Source: Corynebacterium tapiri
GTDB taxonomy: Bacteria > Actinomycetota > Actinomycetes > Mycobacteriales > Mycobacteriaceae
Direction of reading: 5' to 3'
DNA: 64,000 bases
Assembly (NCBI RefSeq): GCF_006334925.1
Contig: NZ_VDHJ01000005.1
Coordinates: forward strand, 124,001 to 188,000
Positions 39,424 through 46,431 of this stretch are shown piece after piece (positions within the stretch are counted from its first letter, which is position 1; the number at the start of each line of letters is the position of its first letter). The notes beneath the pieces were generated by a model. The model was not told where the DNA came from. It saw nothing but the letters and a program-made list of their open reading frames with translations, and made no database searches. The translations under genes and the position numbers were made by a program.

Positions 39424-39725
39424 CGCCCCGCCTTAAACGATTGGGCCACCAACTCATTAGCGTGAGCGATGGCGGAGAGCTGCTCGGCGGATGCTTGGGC
39501 TTGGGCTTGCCGGGCGTCGATACGCACCTGACCTAAGGCGTGGACCCGCTGGAGGACCTCATGCATGCGCCTCGCCTGGCGCCCGAAGTCTCTGCCCACG
39601 CTGCCTGCGGGCACATGCGGGGTGGCCGCCGCGTGAACGCGGGCGAGCTCAGTGGCTTCAGCATCGAGATTGGCAAGCGCGGACAGTGCCGAGTCATGGT
39701 CGTAGTCCACGTGTCCGGTGTTCAT
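39420..39725 (-). CDS. Small helical ESX-4-associated protein (Rv3440c-like)
   Basis: 101 aa, predominantly helical (LSALANLDAEATELARVH ... QARRMHEVLQRVHALGQV ... QAQASAEQLSAIAHANELV), with size and texture of a WXG100/EspC-type ESX substrate but no WxG motif. The ATG at 39725 has CGAGGGGA upstream; the frame continues to 39785 without support. ATGA overlap with the 500-aa gene. The promoter block upstream is nearly the same as that before esxU, which argues that it is co-regulated with, and part of, the ESX-4 system. Confidence 0.75.
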   Translation of the reverse strand: MNTGHVDYDHDSALSALANLDAEATELARVHAAATPHVPAGSVGRDFGRQARRMHEVLQRVHALGQVRIDARQAQAQASAEQLSAIAHANELVAQSFKAGR

Positions 39726-39793
39726 AGAAAAATCCCCTCGATCAATCGTGGTGTTTTCCAGCAACACCTCACGTGCTGCCGTCACCCATCTTT

Positions 39794-39837
39794 GACGGGG
39801 AAAACACCGCGACGGTTCCTTCGAGGGGAAAGTTTTT
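39794..39837 (-). promoter_or_regulatory. ECF-type promoter of the Rv3440c/Rv3439c-like unit
   Basis: Minus strand reads AAAAACTTT, about 9 nt, GGAACC, 16 nt, CGTCAAAGA. The GGAACC-N16-CGTC core fits the GGAAC-N16-18-CGTC class of ECF promoters (the mycobacterial SigM type as I recall it). The -10 lies about 69 bp before the start codon at 39725. The same block occurs upstream of esxU. Confidence 0.7.
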
Positions 39838-39845
39838 AGGGCTTT

Positions 39846-41189
39846 CTACACTGCGGAGACCACCGCGGCGATGCGCCCGGCGACCTTGCGGGCCTGCTCC
39901 TTATCAGCGGCCTCCACCATGACGCGGAAGAGTTCCTCGGTACCGGAGGGACGCAGGAGGATGCGACCGGTCTGGCCAAGTTCCTCTTCTGCCTGCGCCT
40001 TGGCGCTGATGACGTCCGGGTTGTCCAGGATGGCGGACTTGTCGGAGACCGGAACGTTGATGAGTACCTGCGGGAGCACCGTCATCACCTCAGCAAGTTC
40101 CTTGAGCGACTGGCCAGTCATGGCCATCCGCTTCATCAGGTGAAGGCCGGTCAACGTGCCGTCGCCGGTCGTGGAGTGCTCCGGCATGACCACGTGTCCG
40201 GACTGCTCGCCGCCCAGAGCGAAGCCACCGCGGCCCAGCTCCTCGAGGACGTAGCGATCCCCGACCTTGGTCTGCTTCATAGCAATGCCCTCGCGCTCCA
40301 TGGCGAGCGTGAGGCCAAGGTTGCTCATGACGGTGGCCACCAGCGTGTTGTAGCGCAGGTCATTTTCCTGCTTCATACCCACGGCCAGGATCGCCATGAT
40401 CTGGTCGCCATCGACGACGTTGCCCTCCGCGTCGACGGCCAGGCACCGGTCGGCGTCGCCATCGTGTGCCAGGCCCAAGTCGGCGCCGTGCTCGACGACG
40501 GCCTTTTGCACCTGTTCGATGTGGGTGGAACCGCAGTTGTCATTGATGTTGTAGGCGTTGGGCTGGTCGAAGATCGTGACTACCTCGGCCCCGGCCGCTT
40601 CGTACGCCAGCGGTGCTACTCGGCTGGCCGCACCGTTGGCCGTGTCCACCACAACCTTGATGCCCTTGAGGTTCACCGTCATGGATTCGGCGAGGTGGTT
40701 GAGGTAGCGTCCCCGAGCGTCGGGGGCCTCCTCGATCACACGGCCGATGCCCGTTCCGGTAGGCCCCTCTGCTTCTAGTTCGTCCATGGCGCGCTCGATC
40801 TCGTCCTCCAACGAATCGGGAAGCTTGCGGCCACCGGCGGAGAAGAACTTGATGCCGTTATCCGGCATGGGGTTATGCGAGGCAGAGATCATAACGCCCA
40901 GGTCCGCACCGTAATCATCGGTAAGGAAGGCAACGGCCGGAGTCGGCAGGACGCCGACGCGCAGCACGTCCACTCCGCGGGAGGCCATACCCGCGGCCAT
41001 GGCTGCAGCGAGCATCTCGCCGGATACGCGGGGATCACGCCCGATAATGGCCGTCGGGCGGCGCTCATGGGACCGACGATCCTTGGTGAGCACCTGCGCA
41101 GCGGCTGCCCCCAAGCGCATGGCCAGCGGGGCGGTCAGGGTCTTGTTCGCGAGGCCGCGAACTCCGTCAGTACCAAAGAGTCGAGTCAT
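39846..41189 (-). CDS. glmM: Phosphoglucosamine mutase GlmM
   Basis: 447 aa; converts glucosamine-6-P to glucosamine-1-P for UDP-GlcNAc and peptidoglycan. The active-site phosphoserine is Ser104 in [13 protein letters not shown]. The Mg2+ loop is DGDADRC, the sugar loop GGEQSGH, and the phosphate loop [12 protein letters not shown] near the C-terminus. Normally it directly follows rpsI in Corynebacterium; here a glycosidase gene intervenes. Confidence 0.96.
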   Translation of the reverse strand: MTRLFGTDGVRGLANKTLTAPLAMRLGAAAAQVLTKDRRSHERRPTAIIGRDPRVSGEMLAAAMAAGMASRGVDVLRVGVLPTPAVAFLTDDYGADLGVMISASHNPMPDNGIKFFSAGGRKLPDSLEDEIERAMDELEAEGPTGTGIGRVIEEAPDARGRYLNHLAESMTVNLKGIKVVVDTANGAASRVAPLAYEAAGAEVVTIFDQPNAYNINDNCGSTHIEQVQKAVVEHGADLGLAHDGDADRCLAVDAEGNVVDGDQIMAILAVGMKQENDLRYNTLVATVMSNLGLTLAMEREGIAMKQTKVGDRYVLEELGRGGFALGGEQSGHVVMPEHSTTGDGTLTGLHLMKRMAMTGQSLKELAEVMTVLPQVLINVPVSDKSAILDNPDVISAKAQAEEELGQTGRILLRPSGTEELFRVMVEAADKEQARKVAGRIAAVVSAV

Positions 41190-41237
41190 ACCGACGATTA
41201 TGCCTGTTGCCGTGGTTTCGCTTCGAGGTGGGGATCG

Positions 41238-43361
41238 CTACTCGACGTCCAACTCAACCGAATGTGGCAGATTCTCACTGGACGTTCCCACATGGAACAC
41301 ATAGGTACCGGGCCGGACAACGAAGTCTTGCTCATTGGCATCCCACACACCCAGCGGATGCGACGCACCGGCCACATCCAGCGTGATCGTGACCTGCTCG
41401 GTCGCACCTGGCTGCAGATCGACCTTCTGGAATCCCACCAGGCGGCGCGGCGGCTGACCTGCCACCGGGATCTCCGCATACACCTGGACGACCTCTGCGC
41501 CGGCTCGGCTTCCGGTATTGGTCACCGAGGTGTTGATCGTCACCGTTCCCCGCTCGGCAACACCCGACTGCACGTCCTGGGTTTGCAGCTCACACTCACC
41601 GATGTCGAAGGTGGTGTAGCTCAGGCCGAAGCCGAATTCGAAGAGGGGACGAATTCCCTGTGCCTGGTGCCAGCGATAGCCCATTTCCAGGCCCTCGGAG
41701 TAACGCATGACCGGGTAACCCGCGCCCTCGTCCACGCCGGGATAACGCGATGGATTGTTCGCGTAGCAGGTGTCATCCTCGCTGGCCGGGTAGCTCATGG
41801 GCAGCTTGGCGCTCGGGTTGTGATTACCCAGCAGGACGTCGGCGACCGCGTGGCCATCCTCTTGCCCCTGGTTGAAGGCCTCCACAAGGGTGTGCGTCTT
41901 CTCCAGCCAGGGCATAAGGACGGGGTCGCCGTCCTTGAGCACCACCACGGTGCGATCGTTGGCATCCGCAAGCGCGTCGATGAGTTCGTCCTGGCGCTTG
42001 GGCAGGTGCATCGTCTCCTGGTCTGCGCCTTCGGTGGTGACCAGTCCGGCCATGACGATCACCGTTCCGGCCTGGGCCGCACGAGCGCGCACCTCGTCCA
42101 GGTTGGACATGTCGTCTGCCACCGTGAACACATCGACCTTGTTGTGGGCACCTCGCTCAGCAAGAACGTCGATAAGCCCCTGTGCGGGCGGCACCGGTCG
42201 GGTCGGGATGACCTGGGACGAACCGCCGCCGCAGTTGCAGATGTGGTTGGCAAAGTCATCGATGCCCACGATGAGGATGTCCCCCGCGGTCTCTGGGGCC
42301 AGCGGAAGCAGGTCGCGCTCGTTTTTGAGCAACACGATGACCTTGGCCGCAGCTTCACGGGCGAATGCGGCACCGGCATCGATATCGATTCCGGTGACCT
42401 CGCGGGGCGCATCGAACTGGCCGAAGCGGAACATCTGGGTGTAGCGACGGATCAGGGCTCGGTCGATCGTCTCCATCTCCAGGATGCGCTGATCCAAGGC
42501 ATGCTCGATGTTCTCCATCGTCATCCAGTTGTGGTCGGGCATCTCATGATCCAGGCCGGCGTTGAGCGACTGAGCGGTGGAGCGAGTGGCCCAGAAGTCG
42601 GACTGCACATAGCCGTCGAAGCCCCACTGATCGCGCAGAACCGTGGTGAGCAGCCAGTAGTTCTCGCAACCATAAGTGCCGTTGAGGCGCTGGTAGGAGC
42701 CCATGATGCAGCCGACTTCTCCGTCCTTGACGGTCATCTCGAACGGCAGTAGGTAGAGCTCGCGCATGACGTTCTCGGCTGCCTTGACGTCGTAGCGGAA
42801 ACGCTCCTTCTCCTCGTCGTTGAGGGCGAAGTGCTTGGCTTCTGCGATGACGTTCTTGGACTGCACGCCGCGGGTGACCTCCACGCCCATGACGCCTGAC
42901 AGGTACGGGTCCTCCGAGAAGTACTCGAAGTTGCGCCCTCCCACGGTGACGCGCGCCAGACACATGCCCGGTGCCTCGAGCAGGTGCTGGCCCAGGGCAG
43001 CGGTCTCGGTTCCCATGAGCTCGCCATAGCGACACGCTAGGTCCGCATCGAAGCTTGCTGCCAGGCCCAAAGTTGCCGGCAGAGCGGTTGCTGCCGGGGA
43101 GGGCGTGCCGTCGCCCATGCCCACGCCCACCGGGCCGTTGGTGATGTTCAGGCGTGGGATACCGAGTTCTTCTACCGGATCAGCATGGCGCCAGACATTG
43201 AACTGATCCACGTCGATGTCGGAAAGATCCAGGTTGTAGGGGTTGATGGTGGTCATCGCCCCGCCCAACTGGTCCACCTTTTGTTCCAGGGTCATCTCGG
43301 CAACCAGCAGGGTTGCCCGCTCGCGTGGGCTGAGGTCAGTGTTCATCCAAGGCTTGTCCAT
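41238..43361 (-). CDS. Glycoside hydrolase family 3 beta-glucosidase-like enzyme
   Basis: 707 aa, no signal peptide, so probably intracellular. GH3 N-terminal barrel with the nucleophile Asp in the GFDGYVQSDFWA motif and the substrate segments GRNFEYFSEDPYLSG and KHFALNDEE. A GH3 C-terminal sandwich follows, then a fibronectin-III-like domain (FEFGFGLSYTTFDIGECELQ in part, to the end). The arrangement is that of bacterial beta-glucosidases acting on beta-glucosides or plant glycosides. It contains an unusual CNCGGGSSQ stretch. It lies between rpsI and glmM, outside any sugar-uptake operon, so is likely acquired. Confidence 0.88.
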   Translation of the reverse strand: MDKPWMNTDLSPRERATLLVAEMTLEQKVDQLGGAMTTINPYNLDLSDIDVDQFNVWRHADPVEELGIPRLNITNGPVGVGMGDGTPSPAATALPATLGLAASFDADLACRYGELMGTETAALGQHLLEAPGMCLARVTVGGRNFEYFSEDPYLSGVMGVEVTRGVQSKNVIAEAKHFALNDEEKERFRYDVKAAENVMRELYLLPFEMTVKDGEVGCIMGSYQRLNGTYGCENYWLLTTVLRDQWGFDGYVQSDFWATRSTAQSLNAGLDHEMPDHNWMTMENIEHALDQRILEMETIDRALIRRYTQMFRFGQFDAPREVTGIDIDAGAAFAREAAAKVIVLLKNERDLLPLAPETAGDILIVGIDDFANHICNCGGGSSQVIPTRPVPPAQGLIDVLAERGAHNKVDVFTVADDMSNLDEVRARAAQAGTVIVMAGLVTTEGADQETMHLPKRQDELIDALADANDRTVVVLKDGDPVLMPWLEKTHTLVEAFNQGQEDGHAVADVLLGNHNPSAKLPMSYPASEDDTCYANNPSRYPGVDEGAGYPVMRYSEGLEMGYRWHQAQGIRPLFEFGFGLSYTTFDIGECELQTQDVQSGVAERGTVTINTSVTNTGSRAGAEVVQVYAEIPVAGQPPRRLVGFQKVDLQPGATEQVTITLDVAGASHPLGVWDANEQDFVVRPGTYVFHVGTSSENLPHSVELDVE

Positions 43362-43422
43362 GTCTCTAGCCTAGCCCCAATGGTCTGACCATATGAGTGA
43401 TTTTTACCCCACAAAAGCACAA

Positions 43423-43464
43423 CGCCGCCGGCACCCGCACAAAGTGCGAGTAATACCAGCGGCG
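43423..43464 (-). terminator. Terminator after rplM-rpsI
   Basis: Nested inverted repeats: CGCCGCCGG / CCAGCGGCG outside (one wobble) and CGCAC-AAA-GTGCG inside, 22 bp past the rpsI stop. The minus-strand tail is TTGTGCTTTTG. It isolates the ribosomal operon from the inserted glycosidase gene. Confidence 0.75.
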
Positions 43465-43485
43465 TGAATGCCTGGGCAGTAAACC

Positions 43486-44025
43486 TTAACGCTTGGAGTA
43501 CTGCGGAGCGCGACGGGCCTTGTGCAGACCAGCCTTCTTGCGCTCGACGGCACGAGCGTCACGGGTGAGCAGGCCGGCCTTCTTCAGGACGGCACGGTCA
43601 GCCGGGTTGTACAGGTTCAGCGCACGGGCGATAGCCAGGCGCAGAGCACCGGACTGACCGGTCGGGCCACCACCGTGGATGTTGGCCTTGATGTCGAACT
43701 GACCCTCGCGCTCGAGGATGGTCAGCGGGGTCAGCAGGTCCTGCTGGTGCACCTTGTTGGGGAAGTAATCCTCCAGGGTGCGGCCGTTGATGGTGATCTC
43801 GCCGGAGCCCGGCTTGAGCACGATGCGGGCGATGGCGCGCTTACGGCGACCAACGGTCTGGATCGGACCCTCGTGGACCGGAGCGGCCTCCTCGACGGAG
43901 CCCTCAGCCTCGGAGGAGGTGTTCAGAGCATCGCCGATGGTGTAGCCGAAGTCCTCGGAAGCAGCCTGTGCGGCAGCGATGTCCTCAGCGGACGCGACGT
44001 CGTTGGTGGTGTTCTGATCAGTCAT
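43486..44025 (-). CDS. rpsI: 30S ribosomal protein S9
   Basis: 179 aa. An acidic N-terminal extension of about 50 residues, common in actinobacteria, precedes the conserved S9 body ([39 protein letters not shown]) and the terminal RRAPQYSKR that reaches the ribosomal P site. The rplM stop and rpsI start overlap, as in most bacteria. Confidence 0.97.
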   Translation of the reverse strand: MTDQNTTNDVASAEDIAAAQAASEDFGYTIGDALNTSSEAEGSVEEAAPVHEGPIQTVGRRKRAIARIVLKPGSGEITINGRTLEDYFPNKVHQQDLLTPLTILEREGQFDIKANIHGGGPTGQSGALRLAIARALNLYNPADRAVLKKAGLLTRDARAVERKKAGLHKARRAPQYSKR

Positions 44026-44468
44026 TACTGGGTCACCTGCTTGAACTCGTAGGGCTCGGGCTGCTGACCGGCGTAGGGGTGCTCGGATCCAGCGAAGACG
44101 TGCAGCTTCTTGATGGAGGCGCGGGAAAGCTTGTTGTGCGGCATCATGCCCTTGATAGCTTCCTCGATGACGCGCTCCGGGCGCTTGTCCAGAGCCTGAC
44201 CCAGGGTCATGGACTTCAGACCACCCGGGTAGCCGGAGTGGCGGTAACGCATCTCGCGCTCACGCTTGTTGGAGGAGGTGTGGATCTTGTCAGCGTTGAT
44301 CACGATGACGTGATCGCCGGTGTCCACGTTGGGTGCGAACTGCGGCTTGTGCTTGCCACGCAGCAGGTCAGCTGCGGTGGAAGCAAGCTTGCCCAGCACC
44401 ACGTCGGTTGCGTCGATGACGTACCACTTGCGGGTAATGTCACCGCTCTTCGGGTGGTAAGTAGACAT
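44025..44468 (-). CDS. rplM: 50S ribosomal protein L13
   Basis: 147 aa. [26 protein letters not shown] near the N-terminus and MLPHNKL-like [15 protein letters not shown] are family signatures. An AAAGGAG ribosome site lies upstream of the ATG. First gene of rplM-rpsI. Its roughly 160-bp leader can fold into a paired structure around CACTGCGCAGTG. Confidence 0.97.
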   Translation of the reverse strand: MSTYHPKSGDITRKWYVIDATDVVLGKLASTAADLLRGKHKPQFAPNVDTGDHVIVINADKIHTSSNKREREMRYRHSGYPGGLKSMTLGQALDKRPERVIEEAIKGMMPHNKLSRASIKKLHVFAGSEHPYAGQQPEPYEFKQVTQ

Positions 44469-44498
44469 GCATGACTCCTTTAAAAGTCTGTCTAGAGG

Positions 44499-44556
44499 TT
44501 TTGCCGGCCAACTGCACTGCGCAGTGAGTCGCTAAGCCATCGGCGGCCGGTGGAGA
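44499..44556 (-). promoter_or_regulatory. Structured leader of rplM
   Basis: CCGGCC (near 44503) and GGCCGG (near 44547) can pair and enclose the perfect palindrome CACTGCGCAGTG (44515-44526), forming a closed hairpin domain in the 5' leader of rplM-rpsI. Ribosomal protein leaders with such folds can be autoregulatory; that role is inference here. Confidence 0.4.
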
Positions 44557-44634
44557 CCCGATCGGCTGAGCGGGGCATGAAGCCCACTACGCACACAAGA
44601 GCTCAATACTATTGCACGGCGGGCGTACAACAAA

Positions 44635-44712
44635 ACCGCCCAACCACGCCCGAAAGTGTGGCTGAGCGGTGACCCTCCGCGCTCGCGCCTGCCCCCAGTA
44701 GTAAGCGCGGAG
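44635..44712 (-). terminator. Double terminator after esxU-esxT
   Basis: Two hairpins follow the esxT stop on the minus strand: CTCCGCGCT / AGCGCGGAG (44675-44712, perfect 9 bp), then ACCGCTCAGCCAC / GTGGTTGGGCGGT (44635-44670, imperfect), with the tail TTTTGTTG. The second has the features of an intrinsic terminator and isolates the esx pair from rplM. Confidence 0.75.
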
Positions 44713-44725
44713 AGTGCTGTGCTGA

Positions 44726-45013
44726 CTACTGCCAGGAGGCAGCAGCACGACGGTTGATGTCGCTCATGGTGTTGTTTCCCTCGGCGAGGGTGTCAGAGAT
44801 GGTGGACAAGATGGTGTTGAGCTCCAGTGCCGCGGAATCCCACTGTGCCTGTGCAGCCTGGTACGCGGTCGAGGACTCGCCCTCCCAGGTGGAGATCATC
44901 GGCTGCAGCTGACGCTTGAGGTCTTCCAGCTCGCTTCCGATGCGCGCCGAGGTGGAGCGAATATCTGCCGCTGCGTTGTCAATCTCGCCAAACTGGTACT
45001 TGATGGTGGACAT
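44726..45013 (-). CDS. esxT: WXG100 protein EsxT
   Basis: 95-aa helical-hairpin secreted protein of the ESAT-6 family. The turn motif is Trp43-Glu-Gly (STWEGESS), flanked by amphipathic helices. It should form a heterodimer with the product of the adjacent esxU and leave through the ESX-4 channel. It is the second gene of the pair, 19 bp after esxU, with GAAGGGGAA as ribosome site. The order rplM-esxT-esxU matches M. tuberculosis ESX-4 (Rv3443c-Rv3445c). Confidence 0.93.
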   Translation of the reverse strand: MSTIKYQFGEIDNAAADIRSTSARIGSELEDLKRQLQPMISTWEGESSTAYQAAQAQWDSAALELNTILSTISDTLAEGNNTMSDINRRAAASWQ

Positions 45014-45032
45014 TGTTGGTTCCCCTTCGTGG

Positions 45033-45347
45033 TTAGAGGTTGAGCCCGGAGGCTACGGAATTGAACGCGGTCTCGTTGCTGGCCTCGACGTCGGAGAAGT
45101 TGCCGGCGTTGGAGCGCAGGTTTTCTGCAATGGACGTCAGTGCCTGTTGCAGGCGCTGCGCGGCGGCGTCGTAACGCTCCATGAGGTTGTCAAAGCTGGC
45201 CTGGGCGGTGCCTGCCCAGGATCCGCGGAGGGTGTCCACAACATCGGCCAGGCGCGACAGCTCGCCCTGAACGCGGGCGTTAGTGTCATCGACGTTGGCT
45301 GCCGTGGATACCATCACCTCGGCTTCGGTAGTAAACAGCTGGGTCAT
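45033..45347 (-). CDS. esxU: WXG100 protein EsxU
   Basis: 104-aa ESAT-6/CFP-10-type protein with Trp44-Ala-Gly (GSWAGTAQ) at the helix turn. The C-terminal tail beyond the second helix (FSDVEASNETAFNSVASG) may hold the secretion signal recognised by EccC; a strict YxxxD/E is not present. First gene of the esxU-esxT unit, with an ECF-type promoter block about 75-120 bp upstream. Confidence 0.93.
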   Translation of the reverse strand: MTQLFTTEAEVMVSTAANVDDTNARVQGELSRLADVVDTLRGSWAGTAQASFDNLMERYDAAAQRLQQALTSIAENLRSNAGNFSDVEASNETAFNSVASGLNL

Positions 45348-45424
45348 GAGCTCTTCCTTCTCTCACGTGGATGTGCGGTGGTTTAAAGGCTGCGGTGTGG
45401 CTCTCGCTGCCCTCACTGTTCTTT

Positions 45425-45466
45425 GACTGCCGGAAAAGGGATTCGGTTCCCTGGGGAGGAAAAGTT
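45425..45466 (-). promoter_or_regulatory. ECF-type promoter of esxU-esxT
   Basis: Minus strand reads AAAACTTTTCC, about 10 nt, GGAACC, exactly 16 nt, AGTCAAAGA. It matches the block upstream of the 101-aa gene at 39794-39837 in -35 hexamer, spacing, -10 and the flanking A/T stretch. The -10 is about 78 bp before the esxU start. It overlaps the extreme 3' end of the TIGR03931 gene region. Confidence 0.7.
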
Positions 45467-45468
45467 TT

Positions 45469-46431
45469 TTAACCCGGTTGCTCGAGCTTCACCGAATCCA
45501 CCGCCATCGAGCAGGTGGCGTGTTGGCTCACCGTCGGTGGAGTACGGAAGTGGCACCCCACGCTCAATTGCTTGTCCCCCTCTACCCAGGTGGTCCAACG
45601 CACCTGGGAGCCATCACCGGGACGCTCCAGGTAATGGGCTCGCGGTTCCTGGAAGCGATAGCTTTCCAGCTGTGGATCGGATTCGACGAGCCGCTCTACC
45701 TCTTTTGCAATGGCATCCCCGTCGAGGCCGAACACGTCATCGACTGCCAGATGGATGACCATGTTGGGGTCTTGCCCCCGCGCCTCGACCGTGCCATCAC
45801 CTGGTTCCAGTGTGAAGCCCGGAGGCAGCGTGACCCGGAATCCGTGGCCAGCTACGTCCACTGCACTTGGTGTGGTGGTTGTGGGCGCAGCTGCGCGGGT
45901 GGTCGAGGAAGCCACAGTCGAAGAACTGGTGGGCGGCGCCGTTTCTTGCACCGTCTCACCACGCCCAGAAAGGGCTGCCCAGCCCGCAGCGGCGCATCCC
46001 AGCGCGACGAGCACACCTACCCCGGCAATCATCACGCCTCGGGGAAGCGTTTGTGACCGCCCTCTCCAGCGGTGCTTGCCCCCGGACGGCGGCGCAGCTG
46101 ACTCTTCCTCTGCGGGCAAGCTGGGCTCGTCTTGTTCGGCCAAGCGCGCAGAAATTCCCTTGGCTGTGAGTAATCCGATGAGCGAATCTGCTGTAGATGC
46201 AGGTGCGTCGATAAGCACCTCAACCTCGGGCCAGTGCTCGGCACTCAGAGCGCGGATCTGATCTACTACAGCGCTGCGAGCCCAGCCTTCCTCCACACCG
46301 GTACCGGGAAGGTCGTAGCGGTAAACAACGTCGGTGGGGTCTACGCCGTCGAAGACCGTGGCGGTATCGAAGACTGTCACGCTCACCTGGGGCTTGTGGG
46401 TGGTGGGCGGTGGACTTAATCGCTGGGTCAT
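45469..46431 (-). CDS. Type VII secretion-associated protein (TIGR03931-like)
   Basis: About 320 aa. The cytoplasmic N-terminal half (about 1-145) begins MTQRLSPPPTTHKPQ. One membrane segment (about 150-172, GVMIAGVGVLVALGCAAAGWAAL) precedes a Ser/Thr-rich stalk and an extracytoplasmic domain with two cysteines (VGCHFRTPP and HATCSMAVD) that may form a disulfide. It corresponds to Rv3446c in ESX-4. The ATG at 46431 overlaps the eccC stop (TAATG), so it is translated with EccC. Confidence 0.82.
   Translation of the reverse strand: MTQRLSPPPTTHKPQVSVTVFDTATVFDGVDPTDVVYRYDLPGTGVEEGWARSAVVDQIRALSAEHWPEVEVLIDAPASTADSLIGLLTAKGISARLAEQDEPSLPAEEESAAPPSGGKHRWRGRSQTLPRGVMIAGVGVLVALGCAAAGWAALSGRGETVQETAPPTSSSTVASSTTRAAAPTTTTPSAVDVAGHGFRVTLPPGFTLEPGDGTVEARGQDPNMVIHLAVDDVFGLDGDAIAKEVERLVESDPQLESYRFQEPRAHYLERPGDGSQVRWTTWVEGDKQLSVGCHFRTPPTVSQHATCSMAVDSVKLEQPG

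Noticed and set aside
40875..42752. 625-aa plus-strand open frame
   Set aside because: Antisense of glmM and the GH3 glucosidase; no recognisable domain.
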